Notes: generated by a model not told the origin, from the sequence alone. 64,000 nt of DNA from G963663495 sp963663495 (GCA_963663495.1 OY760427.1:4650001-4714000), one strand, 5' to 3'. Positions 17,724 through 28,460 are shown, counted from the first letter of the stretch. Made by a program: numbers and translations.

Positions 17724-18458
17724 GTATCCGTACGGTAAAGTACATGGTAAAGCGGGCTTAGCATTGGTCTGCGTAGTCTGCTTGTAGAGCTTGCTTAGTG
17801 CAAGGTGATTATACGCCGGGTTTGGTGTGCCGATATGGGAATTTCGGAGTGGTGTGCAGCTTATCGTCCAGGCGCCTGAATGCAGGCAGCAATCAGCGTC
17901 TTTGGGGACAAAAAACATGGGTTTTGGGGAGAAGAACCGGAACATTGTGGAGGACGCACATGTACATGGACTATGCGGTCCAAGGCATCTTTCTCCCCCT
18001 CTTCTCCTGCCGGTGAAGTCCTTTTTCAGAGGCTAAGAAACCAAGAGGCTGAGAACAAGGATCTGCGAAAACAGGTCCGTCGCTTGGAGAAAAAAGCCGA
18101 TCGTCTATCCAAGAACAACGCGGATCTGGCTGCGACAATTGCCGATCTGGCTGCGAAGATTAGCCATCTGGAAGACAGGTTGGAACAAGCGTATCGCCTA
18201 CTCTGAGGCAAAAAGAGTGAGCGTTACACGCCGGCGGACAATGCGCAGCAAGGCCGGTTGTTTGGAGAGGAACCAGTAGCTGTTGAGCCCGAGGAGGAGG
18301 AGGAGTACGACCTGGTAAAGCGCAAGCGGCGTGGGAAGAACAAGCCGGTGCGCGAGCCGATTCCGGACCATCTGCCCAGAGAGGTGATCCGCCTTGAGCC
18401 GGAGGGCAGCACCGAGGGTATGAAGTACATCGGCGAGGAAGTAACGGAGTACCTGGAA
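17724..18458 (+). mobile_element. IS66 subfamily B, copy 1, left part
   Basis: It starts with GTATCCGTACGGTAAAGTAC, the terminus also found at 44523, and includes a 250-base leader with no tnpA or tnpB (ISBst12-like organisation with tnpC only). Similarity to copy 2 stops at 18458, so the right two thirds are lost. Confidence 0.75.
17973..18458 (+). pseudogene. tnpC: IS66 TnpC N-terminal fragment
   Basis: This begins MRSKASFSPSSPAGEVLFQR and continues with a coiled coil of about 60 residues (LRKQVRRLEKKADRLSKNNA). A TGA at about 18205 replaces a codon in LLxGKKSERYTPADN, and the frame runs on through VKRKRRGKNKPVREPIPDHL to EYLEA, where the copy is cut. It lacks the catalytic core. Confidence 0.75.
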
Positions 18459-19143
18459 GCGGTACCTCACCGGGCACGTGCAGCAGTTGACGTGTAGCTT
18501 GGAGGATGAAGATATGCTTCCGTCAGATACTATCGCTACGAACGGTACAGTGAACAGAAGCAGCTTGTGAGGACGAGCCGTAGACACCCTGATCAGCCGG
18601 ATTGAGGGTCCCCCAAAAGCGTTTTCGCGGCCTACTTCGCACCCTCATGCGTTCGGGTGCAATTTGCACGATTTGAGATTCTGCCGGCCGTGTGTTGAAG
18701 CCTGCAATAGAAGAAACGGGATGCCCAGAGCCCGCTTGATATCATGTGCGTTTAAACAGCCCGTCCTGATCCGACTGCAAGCGCGTGCACCTTCCATTGT
18801 CCAAATCAGTCCGGACCATCGTTTGGCACCCCGCATGGGTTCGAAACAATCCGCTCTGACCTCCTTCTTCACGCATTCTTAAATGTCGTTCAGATAGACA
18901 GTTGACGTTGACCACGATACTATGGACTTCCCCTCCTTCAATACTAACCTGACTGACCTGCGCACAAGCAGAACCTGCATATCCGTTACCATCTCAATTG
19001 TGCTTAAACCAGATTAACCGCCGGTTCGCACGCAAAACGATCTCAGGTGCCGAAGAATGTACTTGTCGCCCTGAACAATTCTAAGAGTCGTCAGTCACTT
19101 GTCTAGTCGCGAATGGAGCCGACCGTTAGTACGGTATTCCGTA
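18459..19143. other. gene-poor stretch
   Basis: No gene, repeat or RNA is recognised. A minus-strand ORF at 18645-18872 (RIRTGCLNAHDIKRALGIPF and following) could be a worn transposase scrap, but I cannot assign it. Confidence 0.4.
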
Positions 19144-19908
19144 CTAAACAAGAACGCTGCCCACCAACTCCCACAAGGCTCTAGGTCCCACACCCTGAAT
19201 GCCGGTACGTAAACGCAGCGTGCACCACATGTCCAGAAACACCATTTGCAGCGCGTGCAGCGGCACCGCAATCCAAAAAGACCGGCAGCGCCACACCACA
19301 GCACCCAATACAATTCCACCAACAATTGATAACGCCAATTCCGGAACAGGCTTCTGCAAGTGCAACAATGCAAATGGAATAGCCTGCACAAAAATGGCAT
19401 ATACACCCAGTGTGTGCGCCGTGCCAAAGAGCACGAACCCCCGCCACAAATACTCCCAACCAACCCAGTACACAAGGAAAAGCCCGTGATACAGTGCGAA
19501 GGCCGTCCAGCTGCGGGCAGCCACCCGGTAGTGGGGATATGCATCCTGAAAATCCCCGCCAACCGACACGAACCAGGTACCCACCAGCACCAACGGCGCA
19601 TACAACAACAGCACATGTCCTGCAAATCGCGTATCCCCCCACGTTAGCCCTATCTGCCCCGGACGCCTCCTGAAAACCAACGTGAGAACTGCAACGGGCA
19701 GCACAAACCCCGTGAATCCCTGCGCGCCAAACCACCAAGCCCATGATTGCAGCACCCCATCCCCCACGCGATCAAAGAAGAAGCGCCGCCCTCCCAGCTT
19801 GAACTGCAGGAGGACAAAAACTACATACAGTACAAGAACTGCCGCGGTCTGAGAATCAACCCTGGCCGCCGCCCGACACAACCGCGGCAGTTCATCCCGC
19901 ACCCACAT
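19144..19908 (-). CDS. CPBP-family intramembrane metalloprotease-like protein
   Basis: 254 residues with about seven hydrophobic segments. The CPBP/Abi motifs are present in a variant form: motif 1 is VGWEYLWRGFVLF (W-E-Y-L-W-R, with only the second Glu of the EExxxR pattern), motif 2 is IPFALLHLQKP with its histidine, and motif 3 is VPLHALQM. The WExxWRG form occurs in some bacterial CPBP proteins. The family is related to eukaryotic Rce1 and includes bacteriocin-immunity proteins; here no substrate can be proposed. The start is 6 bases after the S9 peptidase stop on the same strand, which points to co-transcription. Confidence 0.8.
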   Translation of the reverse strand: MWVRDELPRLCRAAARVDSQTAAVLVLYVVFVLLQFKLGGRRFFFDRVGDGVLQSWAWWFGAQGFTGFVLPVAVLTLVFRRRPGQIGLTWGDTRFAGHVLLLYAPLVLVGTWFVSVGGDFQDAYPHYRVAARSWTAFALYHGLFLVYWVGWEYLWRGFVLFGTAHTLGVYAIFVQAIPFALLHLQKPVPELALSIVGGIVLGAVVWRCRSFWIAVPLHALQMVFLDMWCTLRLRTGIQGVGPRALWELVGSVLV

Positions 19909-19914
19909 CTAACG

Positions 19915-22170
19915 CTACCAACTGTCGCCAATGTAACGCTGCATAAATTCATGAATCCGGAGCAACCGGTCAATCCGCTGCTTCGGGTGCCCTGATCTCG
20001 AAAGCTCATGTCCGGCGTCAGGATACCGCACATACTCCACCGGCATGCCACGCACCTTCAAGCTCTTATACAGAACCTCACTCTGGATAACACCGGTTCT
20101 GAGGTCATTGTCCGCATGCAGAATCAATAGTGGCGTTCGGATCCGATCCACAAAGGTCAGTGGCGAATTAGCCCTGAGAATGTCATACTCCTGCCACGGA
20201 TACCCCCCAAAGTGGGACGGAACTAGCCTCCAGGCATTTCCCTCTCCAAAAAATGTAGCCAAATCATAAACACCGCGCTGGGCAACTGCTGCCTTGAAAC
20301 GGTGATCCTGCGTCACGATCCATGCCGTGAGATAGCCCGCATACGACCCTCCTGTAACCACCTGCCGGTCATTATCCATCCACCGGTTTCTGCGCAGCGC
20401 TTCGTCCAATGCTGCCAGCACATCGCCGGCGGGGCCATGCCCCCAGTCCTGGTAATTGGCAGCTTTGTAGGCGCGCCCGTAGCCGCCAGAACCGCGCGGA
20501 TTGCTGTAGACGACACCGTACCCTTGCGCCGCCATCACCTGAAACTCATGCCACATGGAGGCTTCGCCCGGTCCCCACATAGCGGAAGGCCCCCCATGGA
20601 TCTCCAACAGTACAGGATAGGAGCGGTTCGGCTGCTGAAACGTGGGACGCATTACCCAATACGGGATGCGCAGCGTGTCCCTGCGTACTGTCCTGTACTC
20701 AGGCACACTGATCGCCTTTGTGCGCAGCCATGAAGCATTGTGCTCGGTGACGCGGCGCGGGCTACCAAAATCCATCGGTGAAGCATAGAGCTCATACGGA
20801 TTGGGTACCTCGGTCAGAACGTAGAATGTTGTCGCTCCGGCCAAGTCGAAGCTCCGGATTCCATGATGGTTAGAGGTTAGCTGCTCCGCATCCAGGTCGA
20901 GCAATTGCAGATCCTCACGCATCCAGGAGCCGCGTGTATCAACGACCACACTGTCCGCTGCCAGGGAGTCCGCCGTAATAGCATCCTCGTCGGGAACCAC
21001 AGCGACAGGGGGCGTCCTGCCCTCGTAGGTAGGTACCCGGTATAGCGGCACACCACCCTCGGACGAGGCCGTAAAATACAGGAACCAGTCCTCGGTACCC
21101 CACCGCACACCACCAACATTCCTGTCAAAACCGATCGTGAGCAACTTGGGAGCACTGCGACCATCAAGTGCGAATATTCCAAGCTCTGACTGAGCATAAC
21201 CCGGGTCCTCCAGATCACGCGCAGCGAACGCGATCTGACTTCCATCCGGCGACACACGCGGCGACGACAGGCTATACGACTCAATATCCAGCAGAATGCG
21301 CATCACCCCCGTGTGCATATCAACCAGGAATAAGTCCCGATCTCGAACCCGATCCGGATGATTCGCATCCAACGGGTAGCTACTCAACAGTATCTGGTCC
21401 CCCCCTGGCAACCACTGTGCCCCGCTGAACCCATAATGCCGTCGCGTGACCAACTCGACCTCACCGGAAGCAGTATCCATTCGGAAATAGTGATTGTACG
21501 ACGACTCCGGCTGCAGATCACGCTCACCTTGCAGATTGAGCCGGGTGAGCACGCGGGGATTCGAGTCCACCGCGTTACGGTCCAAGTAGGAACGCATTTC
21601 CTCAATCGTACCGTCCGGGTTAGGCTCAAAGTCTCCAGCCCCCCTATCACTGCGCCCGGGGCGCTCGTCGCTCCACGGTGGATCCATCTCCAACAGCTCG
21701 GAAAGCTCACTCGTCGTCAACGATGCCGAAAACAGCAGATGCTCGCCGGTGGGGCTCCACTGCGGCGACGACGCTCCATACTCATGATTCGTGATCTGCC
21801 GGGCCTCGCCGCCGTAGATGCTGATCTCGAATACCTGAGACTTTCCGTCTACGGACCGGACGAACGCGAGGCGGTCACCGTCCGGGTGCCAGTTCGGACT
21901 ACTGGCACCACTCTCGGCAAAAGTTAACTGCCTGGGAGACTCCATTACATGCGCCGCCGCCACCCAAATCTGCGACCGATAGCCATGGTCGTCACCATCC
22001 TCAACAATAGATCGCACGACATAGGCCACATACCTGTCATCCTCGGATACGGTCACATCGCTAAGCTGACGAATCTGATACAGATCACTGAACATGATGG
22101 GCTCTGTTCCCTGACCCCGAACCGAGCCGGCGCTGAACACGACTATAGCGACCACAATTATTCTGCGCAT
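19915..22170 (-). CDS. S9-family prolyl-oligopeptidase-type peptidase, secreted
   Basis: 751 residues with a signal peptide (MRRIIVVAIVVFSAGSVRGQ). Residues about 25-450 form a WD40/TolB-like beta-propeller with repeated SPxWxPDGxxLAF strands (SSPNWHPDGDRLAFVRS, SSPQWSPTGEHLLF, SSPRVSPDGSQIAF). The alpha/beta-hydrolase domain follows: LEIHGGPSAMWG, SNPRGSGGYG, nucleophile Ser609 in VTGGSYAGYLTAW, Asp689 in LHADNDLRTG and His721 in PDAGHELSRSG. The arrangement is that of dipeptidyl/acylaminoacyl peptidases acting on short peptides, probably in the periplasm. It lies 60 bases downstream of the TPR gene and directly upstream of the CPBP gene. Confidence 0.93.
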   Translation of the reverse strand: MRRIIVVAIVVFSAGSVRGQGTEPIMFSDLYQIRQLSDVTVSEDDRYVAYVVRSIVEDGDDHGYRSQIWVAAAHVMESPRQLTFAESGASSPNWHPDGDRLAFVRSVDGKSQVFEISIYGGEARQITNHEYGASSPQWSPTGEHLLFSASLTTSELSELLEMDPPWSDERPGRSDRGAGDFEPNPDGTIEEMRSYLDRNAVDSNPRVLTRLNLQGERDLQPESSYNHYFRMDTASGEVELVTRRHYGFSGAQWLPGGDQILLSSYPLDANHPDRVRDRDLFLVDMHTGVMRILLDIESYSLSSPRVSPDGSQIAFAARDLEDPGYAQSELGIFALDGRSAPKLLTIGFDRNVGGVRWGTEDWFLYFTASSEGGVPLYRVPTYEGRTPPVAVVPDEDAITADSLAADSVVVDTRGSWMREDLQLLDLDAEQLTSNHHGIRSFDLAGATTFYVLTEVPNPYELYASPMDFGSPRRVTEHNASWLRTKAISVPEYRTVRRDTLRIPYWVMRPTFQQPNRSYPVLLEIHGGPSAMWGPGEASMWHEFQVMAAQGYGVVYSNPRGSGGYGRAYKAANYQDWGHGPAGDVLAALDEALRRNRWMDNDRQVVTGGSYAGYLTAWIVTQDHRFKAAVAQRGVYDLATFFGEGNAWRLVPSHFGGYPWQEYDILRANSPLTFVDRIRTPLLILHADNDLRTGVIQSEVLYKSLKVRGMPVEYVRYPDAGHELSRSGHPKQRIDRLLRIHEFMQRYIGDSW

Positions 22171-22230
22171 GGATTTTCAATATGATTGTGTCAGAAAAAT
22201 AGTTGTAAAGCAGCCTTGCTACAAACGACC

Positions 22231-23397
22231 TCAAGGGGCGCGTGAGCCAGCAAACGGAATTCGGAGGTAGTCCTCCGCCCTCTCCCGCGAGGTCCCCCAC
22301 GCGCGCATGTTCCGCACCTGCTCGTAGCGCGATTCCGCCATGTCTCTCTGACCCAGTGCGTCATACGCCATGCCGGCCTGCAGTCGTCCCATCACCTTGA
22401 AATACGTGTCGTGAGATAAACGCGCAGAGAGCGCTTCAAGCTGCAATAGAAGATGAGATGCTTCGCGATATCTACCGGCAATCATGCGGGTCCGCGCAAG
22501 ATAGTAAAGCGCCTGCTCGGCCATGGCAGCAGTGTAGCCCGGGGCGCCGCTCTTGAACCGGTCCAGGACATCGGCGAAGATTCTTTCTACCCGATCCCAA
22601 TAGCCCCACCGCATGTAGATCCGTCCCTCAAGCGTGTGAAAGAAGGCGTTGCCCGGATGCTCATTGCGCAGCCATGAGATATACTCTACACTCTTGCCAT
22701 AATTGCTTTCGTAATTGTAGTAGATCTGTAGCAAAAAATATGTCGCCTCCGTCTTGAAGTAATGACCATGCGTGGCAGTCCTGCGAATGGCGGCCAAACC
22801 CTCAACACGATCATTCTTGGGAAAGAACGCAACTAACGGGCGCATAACGGGAAACCGCTCTCGAATGATAGCCGCATAGTATTGGTAAATCCCCTCTCCA
22901 AATGCAAAGTCGTGGCTCTGGGGAAACCGCCGACCCACTTCAAGAACATAGCCCATGGCTCGCTTCCCGTCTGCCGCGGCTCGCAGATAGTCACGACGAT
23001 TGGTCCTGAGACGCCCCCTAAAACCAAGTGCCATGCCTTTAAAAAACATGGCATCGAAATCGTCCTCGTCTTCCTTCAGCATCCAGTTACACTGTTCGAT
23101 TACAGCGGTCATGGCCGCATAAAACGCTTCGTCGTGCCTGGTATTGGAATAATCAAGCAGGATCTTCCACCATGTACCCAACGCAGCCAGGAAGGGCCCG
23201 ATGGGGTGGCCCGGTTGTTGGTCCGCAATGATTCGGAATTGTTCGTCCGCCTCGTCGAACCGCATTCCGTACAGCGCCTGCAGCCCAACTGTGGCATGGT
23301 ACCGTACCAAAGAGTCCGCCAGCACCGTGGGCTGCCCCACTGCCGGGCTAGCCATGAGCGCGCACGCGGCCATCCACCACGGCATCCGCCGCGCCAC
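22231..23397 (-). CDS. secreted tetratricopeptide-repeat protein
   Basis: 388 residues with a signal peptide ending ASPAVGQP. The body is helical with degenerate TPR pairs: ALYGMRFDEADEQFRIIAD, AMFFKGMALGFRGRLRTNRR, ATYFLLQIYYNYESNYGKSV, GRIYMRWGYWDRVERIF, ALYYLARTRMIAGRYREA and AGMAYDALGQRDMAESRYEQ. Such proteins are scaffolds; no enzymatic motif is seen. The start is 4 bases after the bioY stop, so it belongs to the bioY unit. It is likely periplasmic or lipid-anchored at the outer membrane side; function unknown. Confidence 0.8.
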   Translation of the reverse strand: MARRMPWWMAACALMASPAVGQPTVLADSLVRYHATVGLQALYGMRFDEADEQFRIIADQQPGHPIGPFLAALGTWWKILLDYSNTRHDEAFYAAMTAVIEQCNWMLKEDEDDFDAMFFKGMALGFRGRLRTNRRDYLRAAADGKRAMGYVLEVGRRFPQSHDFAFGEGIYQYYAAIIRERFPVMRPLVAFFPKNDRVEGLAAIRRTATHGHYFKTEATYFLLQIYYNYESNYGKSVEYISWLRNEHPGNAFFHTLEGRIYMRWGYWDRVERIFADVLDRFKSGAPGYTAAMAEQALYYLARTRMIAGRYREASHLLLQLEALSARLSHDTYFKVMGRLQAGMAYDALGQRDMAESRYEQVRNMRAWGTSRERAEDYLRIPFAGSRAP

Positions 23398-23401
23398 GGC
23401 C

Positions 23402-23977
23402 CTAAAGGACGCGCCGGGCGCCCGTGTACAACAAACCTACGCCGAGAATTTTCGCCGCATCAAACAGCACAAAACGCAGCCAGCCCTTCTCTATTGACTC
23501 CAGCCAGGTTTCGTGACCAGCGGCAAAATGAAACCAGATCACACCAACAGTAAACAATGCCACCGAACCCGCCACGACAGAAAAAACACTGCCGGAAAGT
23601 GAATTCCACCGCCGCGAAAGCAATCCCGTCACCATTGAAGCCAACGGCATACCCACCAGATAACCGGCACTGACGGCCGTCAGCAGGTAGACAGGCCCGT
23701 ATCCACCTCCCGCAAACACTGGCAAGACCAACCCCAACGCCAGGTACAATAGCATGGCCAATGTGCCGTTGCGCGTTCCCAGTACCAGGCCGCTCCCGTA
23801 TACGAAGACCGTCTGCAGCGTGATGGGAATCTCCCACAAGTAGATGCGCACATGAGCACCTGCCGCAGTCAGCAGAGCAAAACCAAGGATGGTTCCTACT
23901 TGGAGTGCGGCGGACAAGCCACTACTCCGCAGCGCATCCAAGCGCGCAGGAGTGCCGGAAGCAAGAATTCCAGTCAT
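23402..23977 (-). CDS. bioY: biotin transporter BioY
   Basis: 191 residues with six hydrophobic segments. The BioY marks are RIYLWEIPITLQTVFVYGSG, GTLAMLLYLALGLVLPVFAG, GGYGPVYLLTAVSAGYLVGM and the C-terminal FVLFDAAKILGVGLLY. BioY is the biotin-binding S component of ECF transporters and can work alone or with EcfAT; no ECF ATPase gene is adjacent. The N-terminal 25 residues are longer than in many homologues. It lies 36 bases downstream of metH and 4 bases upstream of the TPR gene on the same strand. Confidence 0.88.
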   Translation of the reverse strand: MTGILASGTPARLDALRSSGLSAALQVGTILGFALLTAAGAHVRIYLWEIPITLQTVFVYGSGLVLGTRNGTLAMLLYLALGLVLPVFAGGGYGPVYLLTAVSAGYLVGMPLASMVTGLLSRRWNSLSGSVFSVVAGSVALFTVGVIWFHFAAGHETWLESIEKGWLRFVLFDAAKILGVGLLYTGARRVL

Positions 23978-24013
23978 ATTGTACTCAATAAACGGGGCGG
24001 GAGAACCATTAAT

Positions 24014-27000
24014 CTATTCCGGGGATCCGCCCGGACCTGTCGGCTGATATGCAAGGCGCGAACCCAGCCACTGCTCAATCTCTTCAAGCGGTGTACCTTT
24101 CCTTTGTGCATAGTCCTCCACCTGGTCAGCAGGCAGCAGACCCACATCAAAATAATCCGCCTCTTGAGAAGAAAGATATATCCCACTCACGGATGAAGCA
24201 GGAATCATGGCGAGGGATTCCGTAAGCCTGATACCTGCGCGCTTTTCAGCTTGCAGGAGACGCCATAGCGTACGCTTCTCGGTATGGTCAGGACAAGCCG
24301 GGTATCCCGGCGCGGGCCGTATGCCTTGATACTGCTCTCGCAACAATCCCGCAGGTGTGCAGTGCTCTTCTGGAGCATATCCCCACAACGTAGTTCGAAC
24401 GTGTTGGTGCAGCCACTCTGCAAACGCCTCCGCCAAGCGGTCCGCCAGCGCGGCGACCATTATCGCTCCGTAATCGTCCTGCACTTCTTTGAACGCATTA
24501 GCGAGGTCCGGCTCCCCGACATCCACGCCAACGGCAAACGCGCCGACATAGTCTATCAACCCTGCCTCCTTGGGAGCTACATAGTCGGCCAGCGCACGGT
24601 TAGGATGTCCTCGCAACTTGCGCCCTTGCTGCCGCAATGTGTACAGCGTAGCGATGACATTCCTAGCTGTAGCGTCGCCGTACACTTCAATGTCGTCTCC
24701 GACGCTGTTGGCTGGCCACATCCCTACAACCCCGCGCGCCACCAGTGCATCGGTCCGCACTATACGGTCCAGAAGCCGATTGGCGTCTCTAAACAGTTGG
24801 CGGGCATCCTCACCCTTCCTAGGCGATGCCAGCACGGCAGGGTACTTGCCACCGAGACCCCACGTGAGGAAGAACGGTGTCCAGTCAATATAGGAACGCA
24901 GATTTTCCAAGGATACAGAATCGACTACGGTTACACCTTGCGATGCCGGGGGAGGGCTCGCATAGGCGCTGCGATGGCGGTTCTGTCGGGCTTCTTCAAG
25001 CGTAACATAGGAAATCCGCCGCTGCCTCTTTGACCGCCGCTCCCGGATCACCTGATACGATGCTTCCGTCTCGCGCAAAAACTCCTCCCGCCTCGTTTCG
25101 GAGAATAGACTATCTACCATCGCAGCGCACCGAGCAGCATCAAGCACATGTACAACCGCTCCAGAGTATTCCGGGGCCACCTTGACTGCGGTATGCAGCC
25201 GCGAAGTAGTTGCACCACCAATCAGCAAAGGCGTTGTTGCGCCCTGCCTTTCCAGCTCTCGCGCAACATGCACCATCTGGTCCAGTGATGGCGTGATCAG
25301 CCCACTAAGACCAATGGCATCCACTTTGCGCTCGCACGCCTCCCTTAGTATAACGTCGGCAGGAACCATGACGCCGAGGTCCACAATGTCGTACCCGTTG
25401 CACTCCAGAACCACACCCACAATGTTCTTCCCTATATCATGGACATCCCCCTTGACGGTGGCCAAAAGGATGCGCTTGCTGGTTACCGACGAGGAGGTCT
25501 TGTCGGCAAGGACATGTGGCGTGAGATATGCTACTGCGCGCTTCATGACGCGCGCACTCTTGACCACTTGGGGCAAAAACATCTTGCCACTACCGAATAA
25601 GTCGCCTACCACACGCATTCCTTCCATCAACGGGCCCTCAATAACATGTAAAGGGACGTTGTACTTCAAGCGGGCTTCCTCCACATCCTGTTCGATATAG
25701 GTTTCGATGCCCTTAATCATGGCATAGCGCAATCGGTCGTCGCAAGGCCACGAGCGCCACCCACTCTGCCGATCCTCCCTGTCTACCTGATCCTCCTCCA
25801 CATTTGCTGCGAGTGACAGAAGCCGCTCCGTGGCACCTTCATCTTGATCAAACAACACATCCTCAATAACCTTCAGAAGGTCGGGTTCTAGGTCCTCATA
25901 TATCCCAATCTGACCGGCATGGACAATGCCCATATCCATTCCGGCCTGCACAGCGTGGTACAGGAAAGCCGAATGCATGGCGCTGCGCACGCGGGCATTC
26001 CCACGAAACGAAAAGGATATGTTACTGACCCCTCCTGACACGCTGGCATTGTCCAAGTTGGCCTTGATCCAACGCGTAGCCTCCAAATAGTCCAGCGCGT
26101 ACCGATTATGGGCGTTGATGCCTGTGGCTACGGCGAAAATGTTGGGGTCAAAGATGATGTCCTGAGGCGGCAAACCTACCTCCCCCGTTAGAATCCGGTA
26201 GGCGCGCTCACATATCACCTTGCGCCTTTCCAGCGTGTCGGCCTGCCCCTTTTCATCAAACGCCATGACGATAACCGCAGCGCCGTACCTCCTCGCCTCG
26301 CGGGCTTGCTGCTTGAACTCCGCTTCGCCTTCCTTCAGCGACAGGGAGTTAACAACCGGTTTGCCCTGGACGCACCGCAACCCGGCCTCAAGGACATCCC
26401 AACGCGAAGAATCAATCACAATCGGAACTCGAGCGACTGCCGGTTCAGAGGCCAGATAGTTCAGGAATGTTGTCATTACTGCAGGGCCATCCAGCATGCC
26501 GTCATCAACGTTGACATCTACCAGCTGGGCTCCAGCATCAACCTGATCGCGGGCAATATCCACGGCTTCCGCGTAGGATTCTTCACGAATCAGGCGCGCA
26601 AAGCGCCGTGACCCCGACACGTTGGTGCGCTCCCCAATGTTGACGAAGTTGATTTCCGGATGGACTACCATGGGCTCCATCCCACTCAGTCGGAGCACAG
26701 GGGGGTGTGCACGGACGCGGCGCGGCGCTATACCCTGGATCTCTTCGTACAGCACGCGAATATGCTCCGGCGTAGTTCCGCAGCATCCACCGACTATATT
26801 GACCAACCCTTCCTCCGCATATTCCCGCGCATGGGAGGCCATATACTCCGGAGACTCAACGTATCGGCCCAGCTCGTTAGGCAGGCCGGCATTCGGATAC
26901 AGACTCACGGGCACCTCCGCCACGCGGGCCAGCTCCTGCAGATACGGGCGCATCTGCGCGGCACCCAACGCACAGTTGATGCCCACCGCAAGAAGCTCTG

Positions 27001-27706
27001 GCGCATGGGACACGGATATCCATAACGCCTCGGCGGTCTGCCCCGACAGGGTTCTGCCGCTCAGATCTGCAATTGTGCCAGAAACAATTACCGGCACCCT
27101 GTTGAGCCTCTCGTCAAACTCCTGCGCTATTGCATACAGCGCAGCCTTCGCATTCAGTGTATCAAAGACGGTCTCCAGGAGCAGCAGATCCACTCCTCCG
27201 TCAAGCAGACCGCGTACTTGGTCCCTATATGCGGCTGCTGCCTCAACAAACGTAAGTGCACGCGTGCCGGCGTCGCCCGCAACCGGTGCGAGCGAAAGCG
27301 CCTTGTTGAGCGGCCCCATTGAACCCGCAACGAATGCAGGCCGGTCCGCAACGGCACTGCAGCCTAGGCGTGCAGCAGTACGATTGATATCATACGCGAG
27401 CGCCTCGGTGCCGAAATCCGCCTGTGAAATACTTGTGGCAGTAAAAGTGTTCGTGGTGATGATATCGGCGCCGGCATCAAGATATTCCCTATGAATCTGC
27501 AGCAACACATCAGGCCGCGAGAGACACAACAGGTCCAAGTTCCCTTCCAGAGGCTGACCATGGTCCTGCAGGAACGCGGGCCGGTAATCCTCTTCGGAAA
27601 GGCCAAAGCCCTGAATCATGGTTCCAATCGCACCATCAAGCACGAGAATCCTTGATTCAAGAACAGTTCTGATGTCGCTTCCGAGATGCGCCATGATAAT
27701 ATGCAT
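24014..27706 (-). CDS. metH: cobalamin-dependent methionine synthase
   Basis: 1230 residues, full family length. It transfers a methyl group from methyltetrahydrofolate to homocysteine through methylcobalamin. Domains in order: homocysteine-binding (VLDGAIGTMIQGFGL; zinc cysteines in VGINCALGA and GGCCGTTPEH); pterin-binding (NIGERTNVSGSRRF, DVNVDDGMLDG, KPVVNSLSLKEGE); cobalamin cap and binding domain with DVHDIGKNIVGVVLECNGYD, whose His is the lower cobalt ligand; and the activation domain (RPAPGYPACPDHTEK, YFDVGLLPADQVEDYA). The start could be 27706 or the ATG at 27694. Only 84 bases separate it from the divergent gene at 27791, so there is no room for a cobalamin riboswitch. bioY follows in the same direction. 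Confidence 0.96.
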   Translation of the reverse strand: MHIIMAHLGSDIRTVLESRILVLDGAIGTMIQGFGLSEEDYRPAFLQDHGQPLEGNLDLLCLSRPDVLLQIHREYLDAGADIITTNTFTATSISQADFGTEALAYDINRTAARLGCSAVADRPAFVAGSMGPLNKALSLAPVAGDAGTRALTFVEAAAAYRDQVRGLLDGGVDLLLLETVFDTLNAKAALYAIAQEFDERLNRVPVIVSGTIADLSGRTLSGQTAEALWISVSHAPELLAVGINCALGAAQMRPYLQELARVAEVPVSLYPNAGLPNELGRYVESPEYMASHAREYAEEGLVNIVGGCCGTTPEHIRVLYEEIQGIAPRRVRAHPPVLRLSGMEPMVVHPEINFVNIGERTNVSGSRRFARLIREESYAEAVDIARDQVDAGAQLVDVNVDDGMLDGPAVMTTFLNYLASEPAVARVPIVIDSSRWDVLEAGLRCVQGKPVVNSLSLKEGEAEFKQQAREARRYGAAVIVMAFDEKGQADTLERRKVICERAYRILTGEVGLPPQDIIFDPNIFAVATGINAHNRYALDYLEATRWIKANLDNASVSGGVSNISFSFRGNARVRSAMHSAFLYHAVQAGMDMGIVHAGQIGIYEDLEPDLLKVIEDVLFDQDEGATERLLSLAANVEEDQVDREDRQSGWRSWPCDDRLRYAMIKGIETYIEQDVEEARLKYNVPLHVIEGPLMEGMRVVGDLFGSGKMFLPQVVKSARVMKRAVAYLTPHVLADKTSSSVTSKRILLATVKGDVHDIGKNIVGVVLECNGYDIVDLGVMVPADVILREACERKVDAIGLSGLITPSLDQMVHVARELERQGATTPLLIGGATTSRLHTAVKVAPEYSGAVVHVLDAARCAAMVDSLFSETRREEFLRETEASYQVIRERRSKRQRRISYVTLEEARQNRHRSAYASPPPASQGVTVVDSVSLENLRSYIDWTPFFLTWGLGGKYPAVLASPRKGEDARQLFRDANRLLDRIVRTDALVARGVVGMWPANSVGDDIEVYGDATARNVIATLYTLRQQGRKLRGHPNRALADYVAPKEAGLIDYVGAFAVGVDVGEPDLANAFKEVQDDYGAIMVAALADRLAEAFAEWLHQHVRTTLWGYAPEEHCTPAGLLREQYQGIRPAPGYPACPDHTEKRTLWRLLQAEKRAGIRLTESLAMIPASSVSGIYLSSQEADYFDVGLLPADQVEDYAQRKGTPLEEIEQWLGSRLAYQPTGPGGSPE

Positions 27707-27736
27707 CCACCACCCAATGGCACCGTAACAAAATAT

Positions 27737-27758
27737 GGCGCCTAAGGCGTATTTTTTT
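27737..27758 (+). terminator. small hairpin with T-tract between metH and the phosphatidyltransferase gene
   Basis: GGCGCCTAAGGCG forms a short stem with a TAA loop followed by TATTTTTTT. It lies between two divergent starts, so a terminator role is doubtful; it might shape the leader of the plus-strand operon. Confidence 0.3.
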
Positions 27759-27790
27759 CGGTTCTACGCAGGTAGCGCGGAAATTGCCGC

Positions 27791-28460
27791 ATGCCCGCTA
27801 ACAATGTTCACTTCGATACTAAAATGCCGCTCAATCTGGGCAACTTTTGGACGTTAGCTAACCTAATGAGCCTCCTCAGGGCAGTATTAGCTTTCCCGGT
27901 AGGACTGCTAATAATCCTCGACGCAAGCACGGAATGGATCCTTGGGTTGATTTTGGCTGCCGGGATGACTGACTGGCTGGACGGAAAAATCGCCCGGTGG
28001 TCCAAGTCCGTGTCAAACTGGGGTAAAGTCCTTGATCCGCTGTGTGATAAGGTGGCAATCCTTGTCATCAGCCTCGCACTCGTACTTAGCGGCAGGCTGC
28101 CGCTGTGGTTTGCGCTCGTGGTCGTGGCACGCGACCTCCTCATTGTAATCGGCAGCGTCGTTCTGACACGCAAGATCGCCGAGGTTCAGATGAGCATCCG
28201 GTCCGGAAAGGTGGCTGTAACGGCAATGGCAATAACAATTCTAGCAGGCCTCCTGAGCGCAGACGCTCCGATAATGAATGTCTGCATCTGGAGTACCGTA
28301 GTTCTGATGTCGTATTCCTTCTCCTTGTACATCGCGCGCTTCCTCTCCCTTATCCGCAGACGTAAACCCGCACACTTGAAGCCCGGGAGGCATCCTCGCT
28401 CGTACCGGGAGTTGCCTACGTCAACGAATCGGGACAACACAACTGTCAGACCAGATCATC

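Noticed and set aside
27707..27790. A cobalamin riboswitch in front of metH.
   Set aside because: Only 84 bases separate metH from the divergent gene, too few for the roughly 200-base riboswitch, and no B12-box-like sequence was seen.
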